Source: Bacillota bacterium
GTDB taxonomy: Bacteria > Bacillota > Desulfotomaculia > Desulfotomaculales > VENG01
Assembly: GCA_009711705.1 (NCBI GenBank)
Contig: VENG01000028.1
Coordinates: forward strand, 1 to 64,000
DNA: 64,000 nt
Direction of reading: 5' to 3'
Each line of letters begins with the position of its first letter. The stretch's first letter is position 1. Below the pieces are notes generated by a model that made no database searches, was not told where the DNA came from, and saw only the letters and a program-made list of their open reading frames with translations. The translations under genes and the position numbers were made by a program. Positions 17,447 through 26,724 of this stretch are shown here, one piece after another.

Positions 17447-18607
17447 ATGAATTCCAAAAACCTGACCACTTACTTTGCCCCCGCAGAACGGGCACTGGAC
17501 AAGCATATTGCACAACAAGCAAAGGCTACGGAAGATTTATTCGGGGATTGCAGTTTTTTAGACGCACTGCCGAACATTGTTATGGTTCTTAACCATAACC
17601 GCCAGGTAATCCTTTGTAACCGGGTTCTACTGGACTTACTGGGAGTCGAAGATCATGAATCGGTAAAAGGTCTTCGCCCGGGAGAATTGCTACGCTGCGT
17701 CCATGCATGTGAGATGCCCGGCGGCTGCGGAACCACCGAATTCTGCCGTACCTGTGGCGCTGTGAACGCCATCATGGAAAGTCAGTATGGCCGTAAAGTT
17801 TATCACGAGTGCCGTATCCTGATCAACAACAATGGCCGAACGAAAGCCCTGGATCTAGGGGTAACAGCCATGCCGATCCGAATCAACAACGAGGAATTTA
17901 CAGTACTTTCCATGGCTGATATTAGTGACGAAAAGCGCCGCCACAGCCTGGAGCGCATTTTTTTCCATGACGTCATGAATACAGCCGGGGTCTTAACGGG
18001 CGTAGCCGAGTTGTTGGAAAACACAGCCGACGCTGATCTGGCCAAAGAGTTTATTCTTGACATTCAATCATCAGCCAAACTGCTGGTAGAACAAATACGG
18101 GAACAACGCGATCTGACACTGGCTGAAAATAATGAACTCAAGGTTAGCACGTCACCATTACAATCCTTAAATATATTGTCCAATGTAGCTGCACATTTTG
18201 CTAACCATGAGACTTCTCTTCAGCAGCAGATCCTGATTGACCCGACAGCAGAGAATATAGTTTTCACCAGTAACCCGCAGTTACTTCACCGGGTGCTGGG
18301 AAACATGTTGAAAAACGCCCTGGAAGCATCCGAAGCCGGTGATACGGTCTGGTTGGGCTGCCGGTTCCAAGACGGGCAGGTTGAGTATTGGGTGAACAAT
18401 CCTGGAGTTATGCCGCGGGAAATACAACTACAGCTTTTCCAGAGATCTTTTTCGACCAAGGGGAAAGATCGCGGATTAGGTACTTACAGCATGAAGTTGC
18501 TGACCGAGCGTTATTTGCAGGGATCGATTTCCTTTACGGTGTCGAAAAAGGAAGGAACTACGTTTTTCGCAAGGTATCCCCGCCATATCCAGGCTACTGG
18601 ATATTAA
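17447..18607 (+). CDS. PAS-domain sensor histidine kinase with cysteine cluster
   Basis: About 386 residues, no membrane segment, so a cytoplasmic sensor. A PAS domain spans residues 30-165 (FLDALPNIVMVLNHNRQVIL). It contains CVHACEMPGGCGTTEFCRTC, five cysteines in twenty residues, suggestive of redox or metal sensing. The phospho-acceptor helix is RIFFHDVMNTAGVL, and the ATPase domain has LLHRVLGNMLKNALEASE and GLGTYSMKLLTERY. ATG 17447 follows GGAG by twelve bases; the ORF opens at 17414 and ATG 17435 is possible. No response regulator gene is adjacent, so it is an orphan kinase. Its regulation is not visible. Confidence 0.87.
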   Translation: MNSKNLTTYFAPAERALDKHIAQQAKATEDLFGDCSFLDALPNIVMVLNHNRQVILCNRVLLDLLGVEDHESVKGLRPGELLRCVHACEMPGGCGTTEFCRTCGAVNAIMESQYGRKVYHECRILINNNGRTKALDLGVTAMPIRINNEEFTVLSMADISDEKRRHSLERIFFHDVMNTAGVLTGVAELLENTADADLAKEFILDIQSSAKLLVEQIREQRDLTLAENNELKVSTSPLQSLNILSNVAAHFANHETSLQQQILIDPTAENIVFTSNPQLLHRVLGNMLKNALEASEAGDTVWLGCRFQDGQVEYWVNNPGVMPREIQLQLFQRSFSTKGKDRGLGTYSMKLLTERYLQGSISFTVSKKEGTTFFARYPRHIQATGY

Positions 18608-18717
18608 TGAGAGACAAGTTGGGCCAAAGAACAAATCAACTCTGAACTCGATAAAAAAGGCAAAGAGGAAAAATGATGACCCAAGATAAACCGTTTTTCT
18701 GTCGCAGTAGTAAAAAT

Positions 18718-19470
18718 TCATGAATCTCGGTAAATCACTTTGTTAAAGCGATTGGCAAGCGCCGCGATCATGACTACTTGCAATATAATGCCCAGGGCCA
18801 ACGCCCCCAGCCACAGCGGGTTACCCGCCAGTACCAGCCAATACGCCTTGCTTACCCAATAGGGCGGAAATAGGCCGAACAGAAACTGGAGGGGTTCCGG
18901 GGTGAACCAGGCCAGGGGAATGAGAAAGCCCGCTGTACCGACAAACTTGGACAGGGCCAAGCCCTGCACCTTGTTTTCCGCGAAGCCGGCGAAATACAGA
19001 GCTGTTATGGGCGCTACTAGCGAGGCGCCCGCCGCCAGCAGTGCCAACTGTCGGAGTGGCGGTACGGCGATACCGGTAATTAACACCGCAGCCATGATCA
19101 GGATAAAAGCGATTAACAGCGGTACTCCCACGCGGTATACAATGTAATGGTTCACCGGTAAGGGTGTAACCAGCAGGGCTTTAATGGTGTTATTATCCTT
19201 TTCTTCTAAAAGCACAAAGCCATAGACCATACCGCTCATTGCAGCACCAAGAAAGATAAGAAAGTAGGCCACGAGCATGGGATACCAATCCGACAGCGTG
19301 AAAGGCACTGCACCGCTTACGGCGAAGTGGGTATTCAGGTAGGGCAGGGTGAAACGCAGCACCATCGCAATCACTATGTAATAGATCAATATCCATATCA
19401 GGAAGATATCGCGCCAAATAAGCCTAAAGTCATTTTGCCCGAGCCGGCGAAAACTTGTTGTTAATTGCAT
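18718..19470 (-). CDS. ABC-2 type transporter permease
   Basis: 250 residues with six predicted membrane spans and the ABC-2 layout (GAAMSGMVYGFVLLEEKDNNT, then TPLPVNHYIVYRVGVPLLIA). It is the third gene of a minus-strand set after an ATPase and another permease, separated from the latter by four bases. Together they should form a heterodimeric-permease exporter. The substrate is unknown; the nearest annotated systems I recall are labelled fluoroquinolone or multidrug export, and that label should not be trusted here. Confidence 0.87.
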   Translation of the reverse strand: MQLTTSFRRLGQNDFRLIWRDIFLIWILIYYIVIAMVLRFTLPYLNTHFAVSGAVPFTLSDWYPMLVAYFLIFLGAAMSGMVYGFVLLEEKDNNTIKALLVTPLPVNHYIVYRVGVPLLIAFILIMAAVLITGIAVPPLRQLALLAAGASLVAPITALYFAGFAENKVQGLALSKFVGTAGFLIPLAWFTPEPLQFLFGLFPPYWVSKAYWLVLAGNPLWLGALALGIILQVVMIAALANRFNKVIYRDS

Positions 19471-19474
19471 ATAA

Positions 19475-20203
19475 TTACCCCGCTTTCATAATAACATGGG
19501 TCCGGAAGGACCCATATGCCCAGTGGGACAACCCGGTTATCATCATTATGGTATAGCTGAACGCGTACAGCCACTCCCATAGCGCCAGGGAACGAAACGC
19601 CCCCACCATCAGCATTGTTGGCGCGCTGGTGGGGACGATAAGGAACGCCGGGTGTGTCAGCCAACCCAGGAAGTACAGGAACGGCAATTGCAGAGGTATA
19701 GCAACGGCCAGTACCGGTACCAGGGCGTCAGTGAGGCGGTCATAGCGCACCATCATAATGATCCCAATGAGGGTGTATACTACTCCGATGGCGATAATGC
19801 CGGCCAACAGCAGCGCTATGTTAAAGGTAACCATCTTCTGCGTGCGGCCAAAGATCAACAGGGTGGCGCCGCCGGCGATGATCACGCTCTCAAAAGTGGC
19901 CAGCGCCGTTAGCGTCAATACCTTGGACAACAAGTATTCGTAAGTTCTCAGTGGCGAGACAATGACCGCGTTCAGTGTCCCTTCATCCTTCTCGAATGTA
20001 ATGAGCCCCACGACGTACAGTAGCGTGGATCCACCCACCAGCAGAATCATAGCCACGGGAATACTGATCGCCAGGTCCACGGCCGGAGCAATCAAGGTTA
20101 ATATGCCGGCCGCGATTACCGAAAACGCCGGTCCAATGTAGTACAGGCGATTGCGCACCTGCACATTAATATCAGTCTTCATGGCCGAGGCCAGGCGGTT
20201 CAT
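19475..20203 (-). CDS. ABC-2 type transporter permease
   Basis: 242 residues, six membrane spans, with ABC-2 motifs (GGSTLLYVVGLITFEKDEGT, VSPLRTYEYLLSKVL). It overlaps the end of the ATPase gene by four bases and precedes the second permease by four, so all three are co-translated. It shares the overall plan of its partner but not close sequence identity, indicating a heteromeric exporter. Confidence 0.87.
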   Translation of the reverse strand: MNRLASAMKTDINVQVRNRLYYIGPAFSVIAAGILTLIAPAVDLAISIPVAMILLVGGSTLLYVVGLITFEKDEGTLNAVIVSPLRTYEYLLSKVLTLTALATFESVIIAGGATLLIFGRTQKMVTFNIALLLAGIIAIGVVYTLIGIIMMVRYDRLTDALVPVLAVAIPLQLPFLYFLGWLTHPAFLIVPTSAPTMLMVGAFRSLALWEWLYAFSYTIMMITGLSHWAYGSFRTHVIMKAG

Positions 20204-21063
20204 GCCGACAGCTCCTCTCCCGTCACTTTAATAAAGACCTGCTCCAGGGTTGTTTCCTGGGTGTGGATAGTCTCGATACGTGTTGCTATATTAAGCAGGT
20301 CGATGAACTCATTGTTTTGACCCAAACTATCCAGCGGAAACTCCCGGCTCTTCGCTTCTGTAGTGCCGGTAATGTACTCAACGACCACACTGCGCTTGCC
20401 GTACCGTTTCTTTAGCGTACCAGGTGAATCAATCACATCAATCTTGCCCCCGGCGATAAAGGCCACCCGGTCGCACAGCTCATCCGCCACCATCATGTCA
20501 TGGGTGGTGACAAATACTGTGGCGCCCCGGGCGCGCTGCTCCAGAATCAGATTCTTTATATGGCGCGCGTTGACCGGATCCAGGCCGCCGGTGGGTTCGT
20601 CCAGAAAAAGCAGTTTGGGCTGGTGTAGCAGGCTGCGGGCCACGTTCAGCCGGATCTTCATGCCCTTGCTGAAATTTGCCACCCGTTTACCCGCATCATC
20701 CTCCAGACCAACCCACTCCAGCGCTTCCATTGGGTCACAAGTGGAAACACTGTATAAGGAGCGGAAATAGGAAAGGTTCTCCAGGGCCGTGAGCTTCAAG
20801 TAGTGGTTTGGCAGTTCGAAGGAGACCCCGATGTGCTCATAATATGCATCATCCCAAGCACTCAACTCCCGGCCTAGTACAACGATACTGCCCAGATAGT
20901 TCCTCAGTAATCCGATGAGGATATTCTGAGTTGTGGACTTGCCTGCACCGGATGGGCCTAAAAAACCGAAGATCTCTCCGTCCTCAATACTGAAATTGAG
21001 GCCATGTAACACCTCTTTGCTTGCCCCCGGATACGTATAGTGCATATTACGTACATGGATCAC
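20200..21063 (-). CDS. ABC transporter ATP-binding protein
   Basis: About 287 residues. Walker A GPSGAGKST, signature FSKGMKIRLNVARSLL, Walker B LLFLDEPTGGLD and switch TTHDMMVADEL are all present, so it is a functional ATPase. I place the start at GTG 21063, nine bases after AAGGAG, giving MIHVRNMHYTYPG; an upstream ATG at 21072 is immediately adjacent to the same Shine-Dalgarno site and cannot use it. It energises the two permeases that follow. A plus-strand AraC/GyrI-type regulator begins 367 bases upstream and may control the exporter, as GyrI-type domains bind small drugs. Confidence 0.9.
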   Translation of the reverse strand: MIHVRNMHYTYPGASKEVLHGLNFSIEDGEIFGFLGPSGAGKSTTQNILIGLLRNYLGSIVVLGRELSAWDDAYYEHIGVSFELPNHYLKLTALENLSYFRSLYSVSTCDPMEALEWVGLEDDAGKRVANFSKGMKIRLNVARSLLHQPKLLFLDEPTGGLDPVNARHIKNLILEQRARGATVFVTTHDMMVADELCDRVAFIAGGKIDVIDSPGTLKKRYGKRSVVVEYITGTTEAKSREFPLDSLGQNNEFIDLLNIATRIETIHTQETTLEQVFIKVTGEELSA

Positions 21064-21429
21064 TAATTTCATCTCCTTATGAGGTTCTGGCATAGGATTT
21101 CTCTGATAGGAAGATGTTATTCGGTTTACGCAAATAGTTGCTAAAGATTACGAACGATAGGCTATGCCATATGTCTATCCGTTTGAGAAGTATGAGAAGA
21201 CCGGGTGATTGACTGGTCGACGACGAGCATTTCACCTCACCGCAGCATCAATTAGAGGAACACATGACAGGCTGCTTATCCCGCTTGGTTTATGAGGGAT
21301 TATTGGGACCTGCCCCCCCTGTCCCGTTTCGCGTTTCGTTATGGAATTTGACCCTACATAATTGTGCACTGAATGTCGGATGGGTTCATTCAATTTCTGC
21401 TATATTATTGGTGAGGGGAGGTCATTTCA
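21064..21429. other. divergent intergenic region, exporter / AraC regulator
   Basis: No gene seen. It should hold the promoters for both divergent units; a possible minus-10 TATATT for the regulator is at 21401-21406. GGGACCTGCCCCCCCTGTCCC at about 21306-21326 resembles the short GGGAC/GTCCC palindromes found elsewhere in the window. Confidence 0.4.
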
Positions 21430-22299
21430 GTGGATTTATTAAAAAAAATGAATGGAGTATTAAGCTATATTGAAGAAAACATTTACGACGATATTGACTT
21501 CAAAGAAGTAGCCAGACTGGCTTGTTGTTCGGAATATCATTTCAAAAGAATGTTTTCTTTCCTTGCAGGTGTTACGCTGTCGGAATATATCCGTCGCAGA
21601 CGCCTTACCCTTGCAGCATTTGAGCTAAAAAACAGTAACACTAGGATAATTGATATCGCCATTAAATATGGATACAATTCACCGGATTCTTTTTCAAGAG
21701 CTTTTCAAAGTTTACATGGTATAACACCCTCAGAAGCCAGAAATAATGGTCAATTGTTAAGATCTTATCCACCAATGACCTTTCAGTTATCAATTAGAGG
21801 AGGAAGAGCGATGAACTATCGAATTGAAGAAAAAGAGGCTTTTCGCATAGTTGGTATCATGAAAAGGGTTCCCATAATTTTCCATGGGGTTAATCAGGAA
21901 ATTACCTCTATGTGGAAAACTTTAAATGATGCGACAATAAATAAACTTAAAAAGCTTTCTAATGTCGAGCCTTTGGGACTACTTCAAGCCTCCACGAACT
22001 TTTCCGAAGGCCGAATGGAGGAAAAAGGGGGACTTGATCATTATATAGGCGTGGCAACAACTTATGAGTGTCCGGGTAACCTGACACAACTTGAAGTTCC
22101 TGCCTCAACATGGGCTGTATTCGAATCAGTGGGACCATTTCCTGATACTCTGCAGGATATCTGGGGACGCATCTATTCCGAATGGTTTCCATCCTCAAAC
22201 TATGAACAATCAGTAGGACCGGAAATCCTGTGGAATGAGCATAAAGATCTATCTTCACCTACTTTTAAGAGCGAAATATGGATACCGGTTTCGAGGTGA
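21430..22299 (+). CDS. AraC-type regulator with GyrI-like effector-binding domain
   Basis: 289 residues. The N-terminal 105 residues are an AraC/XylS DNA-binding domain with two helix-turn-helix units ([38 protein letters not shown]). Residues 125-289 form a GyrI-like (SOUL/BmrR-type) small-molecule-binding domain ([41 protein letters not shown]). Such proteins activate drug exporters on binding the drug. The GTG start at 21430 has GAGGGGAGG ahead. It is divergent from the ABC exporter and a likely controller of it (inference). Its last bases touch the start of a decayed formate dehydrogenase fragment. Confidence 0.9.
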   Translation: MDLLKKMNGVLSYIEENIYDDIDFKEVARLACCSEYHFKRMFSFLAGVTLSEYIRRRRLTLAAFELKNSNTRIIDIAIKYGYNSPDSFSRAFQSLHGITPSEARNNGQLLRSYPPMTFQLSIRGGRAMNYRIEEKEAFRIVGIMKRVPIIFHGVNQEITSMWKTLNDATINKLKKLSNVEPLGLLQASTNFSEGRMEEKGGLDHYIGVATTYECPGNLTQLEVPASTWAVFESVGPFPDTLQDIWGRIYSEWFPSSNYEQSVGPEILWNEHKDLSSPTFKSEIWIPVSR

Positions 22300-22305
22300 C
22301 CATGG

Positions 22306-22517
22306 TCATCTTCACCAGGAACTTTTCCTGACCGAAACAGCCCAATATGCCGATGTGATCCTCCCGGCTGCCAGCTTTGCAGAAACTGACGGCACATTTA
22401 CCAATACCGAGCACCGTGTTCAGCGCGTGCGTAAGGCTATTAATCCCCTGCCGGGCAAAACCAACTGGCAGGCTGTCATGGAATTAGGTTTAAAAATGGA
22501 TTACCCCATGAACTATA
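22306..22517 (+). pseudogene. formate dehydrogenase alpha subunit, C-terminal fragment
   Basis: About 70 codons in frame with LFLTETAQYADVILPAAS, FAETDGTFTNTEHRVQRV and MDYPMNY, diagnostic for the molybdopterin-binding region of FdhA-type oxidoreductases. Everything upstream is missing and replaced by the AraC-type gene; downstream the homology stops at about 22517, where a different gene fragment begins in another frame. It is not expressible as an enzyme. Confidence 0.8.
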
Positions 22518-22519
22518 GA

Positions 22520-22875
22520 ACATGGTGCATGAAGACGAAGCAGCAATTCGCCTGGCCCGGCATTCAGCCGGGTCAGGCATAGGCTGGGATGAGCCTAACC
22601 AAGGAAGAGTTAACCTTAGGGCAACTTATGACGGCATTTTAAAAGTTCAAGTTGACCAACTGAATAAAATTAACGGTCTGGATAATGTTATCATGTCTAC
22701 CTTGCATAACAACCGGCCGGTCCAAAAGGACCAAAATATTGCCGGAACCAGAGTCATTCCCCTTGCCGTAGATGCCCGTACCCTACAGGAGGCGGAAAAA
22801 AACTGCAGTGAACCTGCCCCGCTGCTGTCCGTTAAGACTTTTCACCCGCTTTGGGTGGGTATTGTAGCCACAGGT
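22520..22875 (+). pseudogene. molybdopterin-binding protein (MoeA-related), internal fragment
   Basis: Reads VHEDEAAIRLARHSAGSGI, then INGLDNVIMSTLHNNRPV and GTRVIPLAVDARTLQEAE, ending at VGIVATGS. This is the segment of clostridial molybdopterin-binding proteins that precedes the MoCF fold, cut off exactly as that domain would begin. It is in a different frame from both neighbouring fragments. Confidence 0.7.
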
Positions 22876-22879
22876 TCAT

Positions 22880-23423
22880 TACAAGCTCTGGGCCGTATAT
22901 CTTTCAGGATCATTTTGCCGGTGAAGATTTGCCCCCTTATCCCCAGTCAGCTATGGACGGCTATGCTGTAGCAGTAAGTGAAAACTTCAACGGCAATTGT
23001 TTTCAAATAATTGAGCGTTTACGGCCACAGGATACACCATTAAACAGCCTGAATCCTGGGCAAGCCGCAGGTATGGTAACGGGCGGACCCTTACCTGACG
23101 GCACTGTGGCGGTTATGCCGCAAGAACTGGCTAAGGTGGATGAAAATAATGTTATCTTTGCCGGGAAAATAGAAGCAGGGAGTAACATTAAACCTCAGGG
23201 AGAGGATTACCAAGCCGGTGATATGCTGGTAAAGCGGGGAACGGCCCTTAATCCAGGTTTAATTAGTGCTCTGGCTCAAAAATCCAGCATGTTCCGCCCT
23301 GCGGCAAATTGTAATGCTTTGATTGACCTTCCGGCAGGACAACAGCCCCTAAGGAACGAGCAAACGGTAAAGGCCATTCTATTGGGTCCCTACAGTTCTT
23401 TGGATTATTCAGGCATAATGTAA
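22880..23423 (+). pseudogene. moeA remnant with deleted central domain
   Basis: Starts within the MoeA N-terminal region (GEDLPPYPQSAMDGYAV, MVTGGPLPDGTVAVMPQE, IKPQGEDYQAGDMLVKRG) and, after about 23285, jumps in frame to a sequence like the C-terminal domain IV (NALIDLPAGQQPLRNEQTVK). The catalytic MoCF domain is gone. The last bases overlap the convergent PAQR gene. Together with the two preceding fragments it is the scar of a lost molybdenum-cofactor locus. Confidence 0.75.
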
Positions 23424-24055
23424 AGGAAAATCATTAAATAATGGGTTACACTGCCGGCCACAATACACAGGTGGAAGATCTCGTGAAAGCCGAACCGGTT
23501 GGGGAAAAAGTTAAAACACTTGGTAGCATATATAAGGGCCCCTACAGTATAAGCCACTCCGCCTGCCACCATCATGATAATGCCGCCCAGCGGAATGGTT
23601 TTAACGAGCATGGCGAAGGGCACTACGGCAATCCAGCCCAACGATAAATAGAAAGCAGTGGAAACGGCTCTTGGTACGTTCTGAAAAAATATTTTCAGGA
23701 CGATACCTATTAAAGCCAGCGTCCATACAGCTATCAGCATAGTCCACTTCCAGGCTCCACCCAAGCCGTAGAAAAAAACCGGTGTATAAGAGCCTGCAAT
23801 CAATATATAAATGGCGATATGGTCAATTTTTCTAAGGCACAATTCCTTGTGCGGGGACGTTTTAATCCAGTGGTACAAAGAACTGGCCCCGAAAAGCAGC
23901 ACCAGACTGGTTCCGTAAACTATCATTACCAGTAGCTTAACTGGTTCATTCCTGGTGGCGATGATTAGAAACACCAGCCCCGCGATGGCGGTTAAAAATG
24001 CGATAAAGTGTGTCAACGTATTAACGGGTTCTTTCATACCCAGGAAACTTTTCAT
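23405..24055 (-). CDS. hemolysin III / PAQR family membrane protein
   Basis: 216 residues, seven membrane segments. Family signatures GASSLYHWIKTSPHKE, KIDHIAIYILIAGSYTPVF and FGFHEIFHLCIVAGSVTHY carry the conserved Ser/His/Asp residues of the PAQR (adiponectin receptor-like) fold, where three histidines and an aspartate bind zinc. Bacterial members (TrhA, YqfA) affect membrane lipid homeostasis; hemolysin is a historical name. AGGAG precedes ATG 24055. It stands alone, converging on the pseudogene scar, whose last codons it overlaps. Confidence 0.92.
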   Translation of the reverse strand: MKSFLGMKEPVNTLTHFIAFLTAIAGLVFLIIATRNEPVKLLVMIVYGTSLVLLFGASSLYHWIKTSPHKELCLRKIDHIAIYILIAGSYTPVFFYGLGGAWKWTMLIAVWTLALIGIVLKIFFQNVPRAVSTAFYLSLGWIAVVPFAMLVKTIPLGGIIMMVAGGVAYTVGALIYATKCFNFFPNRFGFHEIFHLCIVAGSVTHYLMIFLYIMPE

Positions 24056-24112
24056 TACAATTCCCGCTCCTTATCATGGTTAATGTTGCTATAGTTATTA
24101 TAGTCCAAAGCA

Positions 24113-24148
24113 AGACACCTCTTGCTTTATTTTAAGCAAAAGGTGTCT
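24113..24148 (-). terminator. terminator after the cupin operon
   Basis: AGACACCTCTTGCTT and AAGCAAAAGGTGTCT pair with one mismatch and a six-base loop, between the cupin stop and the PAQR gene. Confidence 0.65.
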
Positions 24149-24176
24149 TTTGCCCTAATAAATTAGCTGCCCGGTA

Positions 24177-24509
24177 CTACGACCGGATCATAACCAGAAC
24201 CATCTTGAACTTTTCGGTGGCCCTCAAGGCGTGGGGCTCGTCAGCGGGCATAATAATCATTTCACCACTTTTTACCTTGTGCTCGTTACCGGAAATAATT
24301 ATTTCCGCCTCCCCATCAATGATATTCACCAGGGCATCATAGGGAGCTGTATGTTCGCTTAAAGCCTGTCCCTGGTCAAAGGCAAACAGGGTGACGGTAC
24401 CTGCCTTTTTGTCAATTAAAGTCCTGCTTACCACCGATCCTTCCTGATAATTAACCAGGTCGATCAAATTCAGCGCTTGTGCCACCAGCTCTTTATTTTC
24501 CTGGACCAT
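24177..24509 (-). CDS. cupin domain protein
   Basis: 110-residue single-domain cupin (GQALSEHTAPYDALVNIIDG, EMIIMPADEPHALRA), a small beta-barrel with a likely metal site formed by histidines and a glutamate; His in SEHTAP and in EPHAL are visible. ATG at 24509 is preceded by GGAGGTG, whereas the longer ORF to 24590 overlaps the gene before and lacks a ribosome-binding site. It follows the DUF4387 and AtuA-like genes on the same strand and may share their transcript. Function unknown. Confidence 0.82.
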   Translation of the reverse strand: MVQENKELVAQALNLIDLVNYQEGSVVSRTLIDKKAGTVTLFAFDQGQALSEHTAPYDALVNIIDGEAEIIISGNEHKVKSGEMIIMPADEPHALRATEKFKMVLVMIRS

Positions 24510-24580
24510 GCCATGCTTCACCTCCGCGGTCAACGACCTCACAAAACAACTTTTCATTATGGTACCCGTAATGCTTGTAC

Positions 24581-24904
24581 TTAATTCCAATCCACTTCCA
24601 TGTTTAACAGGGGGCCATGTTGCTGGGCACCGTAAACATCAGTGTCTCCCACATCGCCGCAGACCACCGGCCGGACAATGGTGGCCTTAATTGCCATAGC
24701 CGGCGCAAATTCCACCACCGATATCACTTTATCTTCCGGCACCTTGTAGAGCCGCGCAATCAGCCCAGGGTTGATCACACCCTGCTCTACAACACGATCA
24801 TAAATTTCCCGCGTTTTAAAGATAATATCAAGGGTCAGCTCGTAAGGGCCGGCGTTTTTACTGCGAATAACGAAAGCCAAATCTTTTAAAAGCACTTTTC
24901 CCAC
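24581..24904 (-). CDS. DUF4387 family protein
   Basis: 107 residues, soluble, matching DUF4387 (LKDLAFVIRSKNAGPYELT, DIIFKTREIYDRVV, PAMAIKATIVRPVVCGDVG). Members nearly always neighbour an AtuA-like DUF1446 protein, as here, which begins upstream and ends 34 bases before this start. They may form a complex. Biochemical role unknown; the pairing suggests acyl-CoA or hydroxy-acid metabolism, but this is inference. Confidence 0.87.
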   Translation of the reverse strand: MGKVLLKDLAFVIRSKNAGPYELTLDIIFKTREIYDRVVEQGVINPGLIARLYKVPEDKVISVVEFAPAMAIKATIVRPVVCGDVGDTDVYGAQQHGPLLNMEVDWN

Positions 24905-24937
24905 CTAAAACACACCTCACAAATATTTTCAGCGCTC

Positions 24938-26311
24938 TTAAACCTGCTCTACCTGCAGAGGAAACAATTCCTCCGGGTTTTCCACCTCCAGCAAGTGGTA
25001 CACACTAAACCGGTAAACTTCACCACCCTCAAAATCCGAAGGGGAATAAGGAAACGCCAGATTCCCGGCAGTGGCCATACGCCCGGGGTAACCGTAATGG
25101 AGCATGGTGGAGCGGGCAAAACTACAGATGGTGTTAGCAAGCTCTTGCTCATCAGCCACAGCCTCAATAATAATCCCCAGCTCATGACAACCATTCACGC
25201 CGGATAAGGGCTCCAGGCCGGCCATCACACCATCCCGGCCGTAAAGCCGGAAAAGCAGGCGATAGCGTCCGGTAAAGGATGAGAAGTTATCTTGCACCCT
25301 TTCCTGCACACCTTCGATAATCTTATCAACACGGTCAATGAACAGCGGGTCTCTGGCCCCGGCAATGGATACAGTACGAAAGCCTGCCAGCCTGGCCCCT
25401 TCCAGCTTAACGGAATAGACATCAGAAGGTATGTAGCGACTTCCTGAGACTTTAACAGACCGCTCACTAACCTGGCTAAAATCTGCTGCCTTCAAGTCAA
25501 GGGTTCCTCCCGGGCCAGGCAATAAGTAGGGATTAGTTTTTTCATAAAGAGTATGTGCGGCTACTGAAGTGACAGTACATTTGCGGTCAGGATTCATGGG
25601 TTCCAGCAAAAAATGATCCTCTCGCAAAAAACCCATCATACAATCACTGCCGCTGCCCGGCTCGGCGGCAATAACCGCGCATTCCAGTATTTTTCCCATG
25701 TGCAAAGAAAGGGCCGTGTCAAATCCTTTCCAAACGGGATAACTGGCAAAAACTGCAGGGTCATAAGCCCTGCCGGCTAAAATAACGTCAGCCCCGGCTT
25801 GCAATGCCTTTATGAAAGGCTCCATACCCATTTGTCCCACTACACTTTTACTACTTTCCAATTCCCCGCGTTGCAATTCGCCGCCGGGCGGGAGAGGTTT
25901 AATTGCGCCCCGGTCAAAGTGCCGGAGCAATTTTTTCTTAGGAATTTCGGCACCTATGGTTGCCAGCTTGAAACCCAAACGCTTTTCACGGGCAATTTCC
26001 CTAACTATATCCAGGCACCAGCTCAGGTGAGAGCCCGCCCCTGATCCCCCGGCGGTACCCACAATTACCGGTATTCCCAATTCCTTACCCCCGGCCAGCA
26101 TAACCTCCAGATCCCGCTTCACTGCCGCGCGGTCGGTAAATGATTTTCCCGATCCCAGGTAATAAGGGCCGGGGTCCGTCGAACCTCCATCTACGGCAAT
26201 CACGTGAGGCTTTAGCTTTAGCCCTGCCTCAAAAGAGGCCATGGGAAAACCATAACCCAATATGGCGGTAGGGGAAAAGACCCTCAATTCCTCTTTCATC
26301 ATAATATCCAT
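24938..26311 (-). CDS. AtuA-like (DUF1446) acyclic terpene utilisation family protein
   Basis: 457 residues. N-terminal DUF1446 features are visible: PTAILGYGFPMASFEAGL, IAVDGGSTDPGPYYLGSG, TAGGSGAGSHLSWCLDIV and ADVILAGRAYDPAVF. AtuA itself takes part in geranyl/citronellyl-CoA breakdown in Pseudomonas, but most family members lie outside such operons and are uncharacterised. The present operon has no carboxylase or acyl-CoA dehydrogenase. The ORF starts at ATG 26311; ATG 26302 or 26299 are alternatives. It leads a three-gene unit with DUF4387 and a cupin. Confidence 0.86.
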   Translation of the reverse strand: MDIMMKEELRVFSPTAILGYGFPMASFEAGLKLKPHVIAVDGGSTDPGPYYLGSGKSFTDRAAVKRDLEVMLAGGKELGIPVIVGTAGGSGAGSHLSWCLDIVREIAREKRLGFKLATIGAEIPKKKLLRHFDRGAIKPLPPGGELQRGELESSKSVVGQMGMEPFIKALQAGADVILAGRAYDPAVFASYPVWKGFDTALSLHMGKILECAVIAAEPGSGSDCMMGFLREDHFLLEPMNPDRKCTVTSVAAHTLYEKTNPYLLPGPGGTLDLKAADFSQVSERSVKVSGSRYIPSDVYSVKLEGARLAGFRTVSIAGARDPLFIDRVDKIIEGVQERVQDNFSSFTGRYRLLFRLYGRDGVMAGLEPLSGVNGCHELGIIIEAVADEQELANTICSFARSTMLHYGYPGRMATAGNLAFPYSPSDFEGGEVYRFSVYHLLEVENPEELFPLQVEQV

Positions 26312-26476
26312 CCTTTTACATTAAACTTCTAAGCTCTAACCTTTCCCATTTTTTTATTAATCGATCAACTATTTTTGTTTGTATTGAAATGACTCAACTT
26401 TATGTTTTTACAAGCTTTATATTTCATGCAAAATGCACATTCTATTATTGAACTTCAATCAAAGGAGGTCGTTTTT

Positions 26477-26710
26477 ATGACAGTAGGCACCAATTTGCAC
26501 CAGACTCTGGCCAATTTGCAGTCGGCGGCAGCAAACATGCAGTCCTTTGCACTGGAAACCCAGGACCAGAATGCCAAAAAAATGTTCACGGATATGAACA
26601 AGCAGCTGGAGCAAATGAACCAGCTGCTGGCAGGACGGGTAAATTACGTGGAGAAACAAGAGCCTAATTACCAGATGAAGCAGCAGGCTCAACAGCCGCA
26701 GCAGAAATAA
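26477..26710 (+). CDS. DUF1657 small protein
   Basis: 77 residues, hydrophilic, helical, with glutamine-rich tail. It matches DUF1657 (VGTNLHQTLANLQSAAANM, NAKKMFTDMNKQLEQM). The family is confined to endospore formers and often lies in spoVA-type operons; here it is monocistronic. AAAGGAGG lies eight bases before ATG 26477, which is why the longer upstream extension is rejected. A strong terminator follows. Expression in the forespore is likely but no sigma-G-type promoter is convincing. Confidence 0.88.
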   Translation: MTVGTNLHQTLANLQSAAANMQSFALETQDQNAKKMFTDMNKQLEQMNQLLAGRVNYVEKQEPNYQMKQQAQQPQQK

Positions 26711-26724
26711 CCTGCTTATACGTA

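Noticed and set aside
22235..22305. Extension of the formate dehydrogenase fragment into the regulator gene
   Set aside because: The part before about 22306 is the AraC-type gene in another frame.
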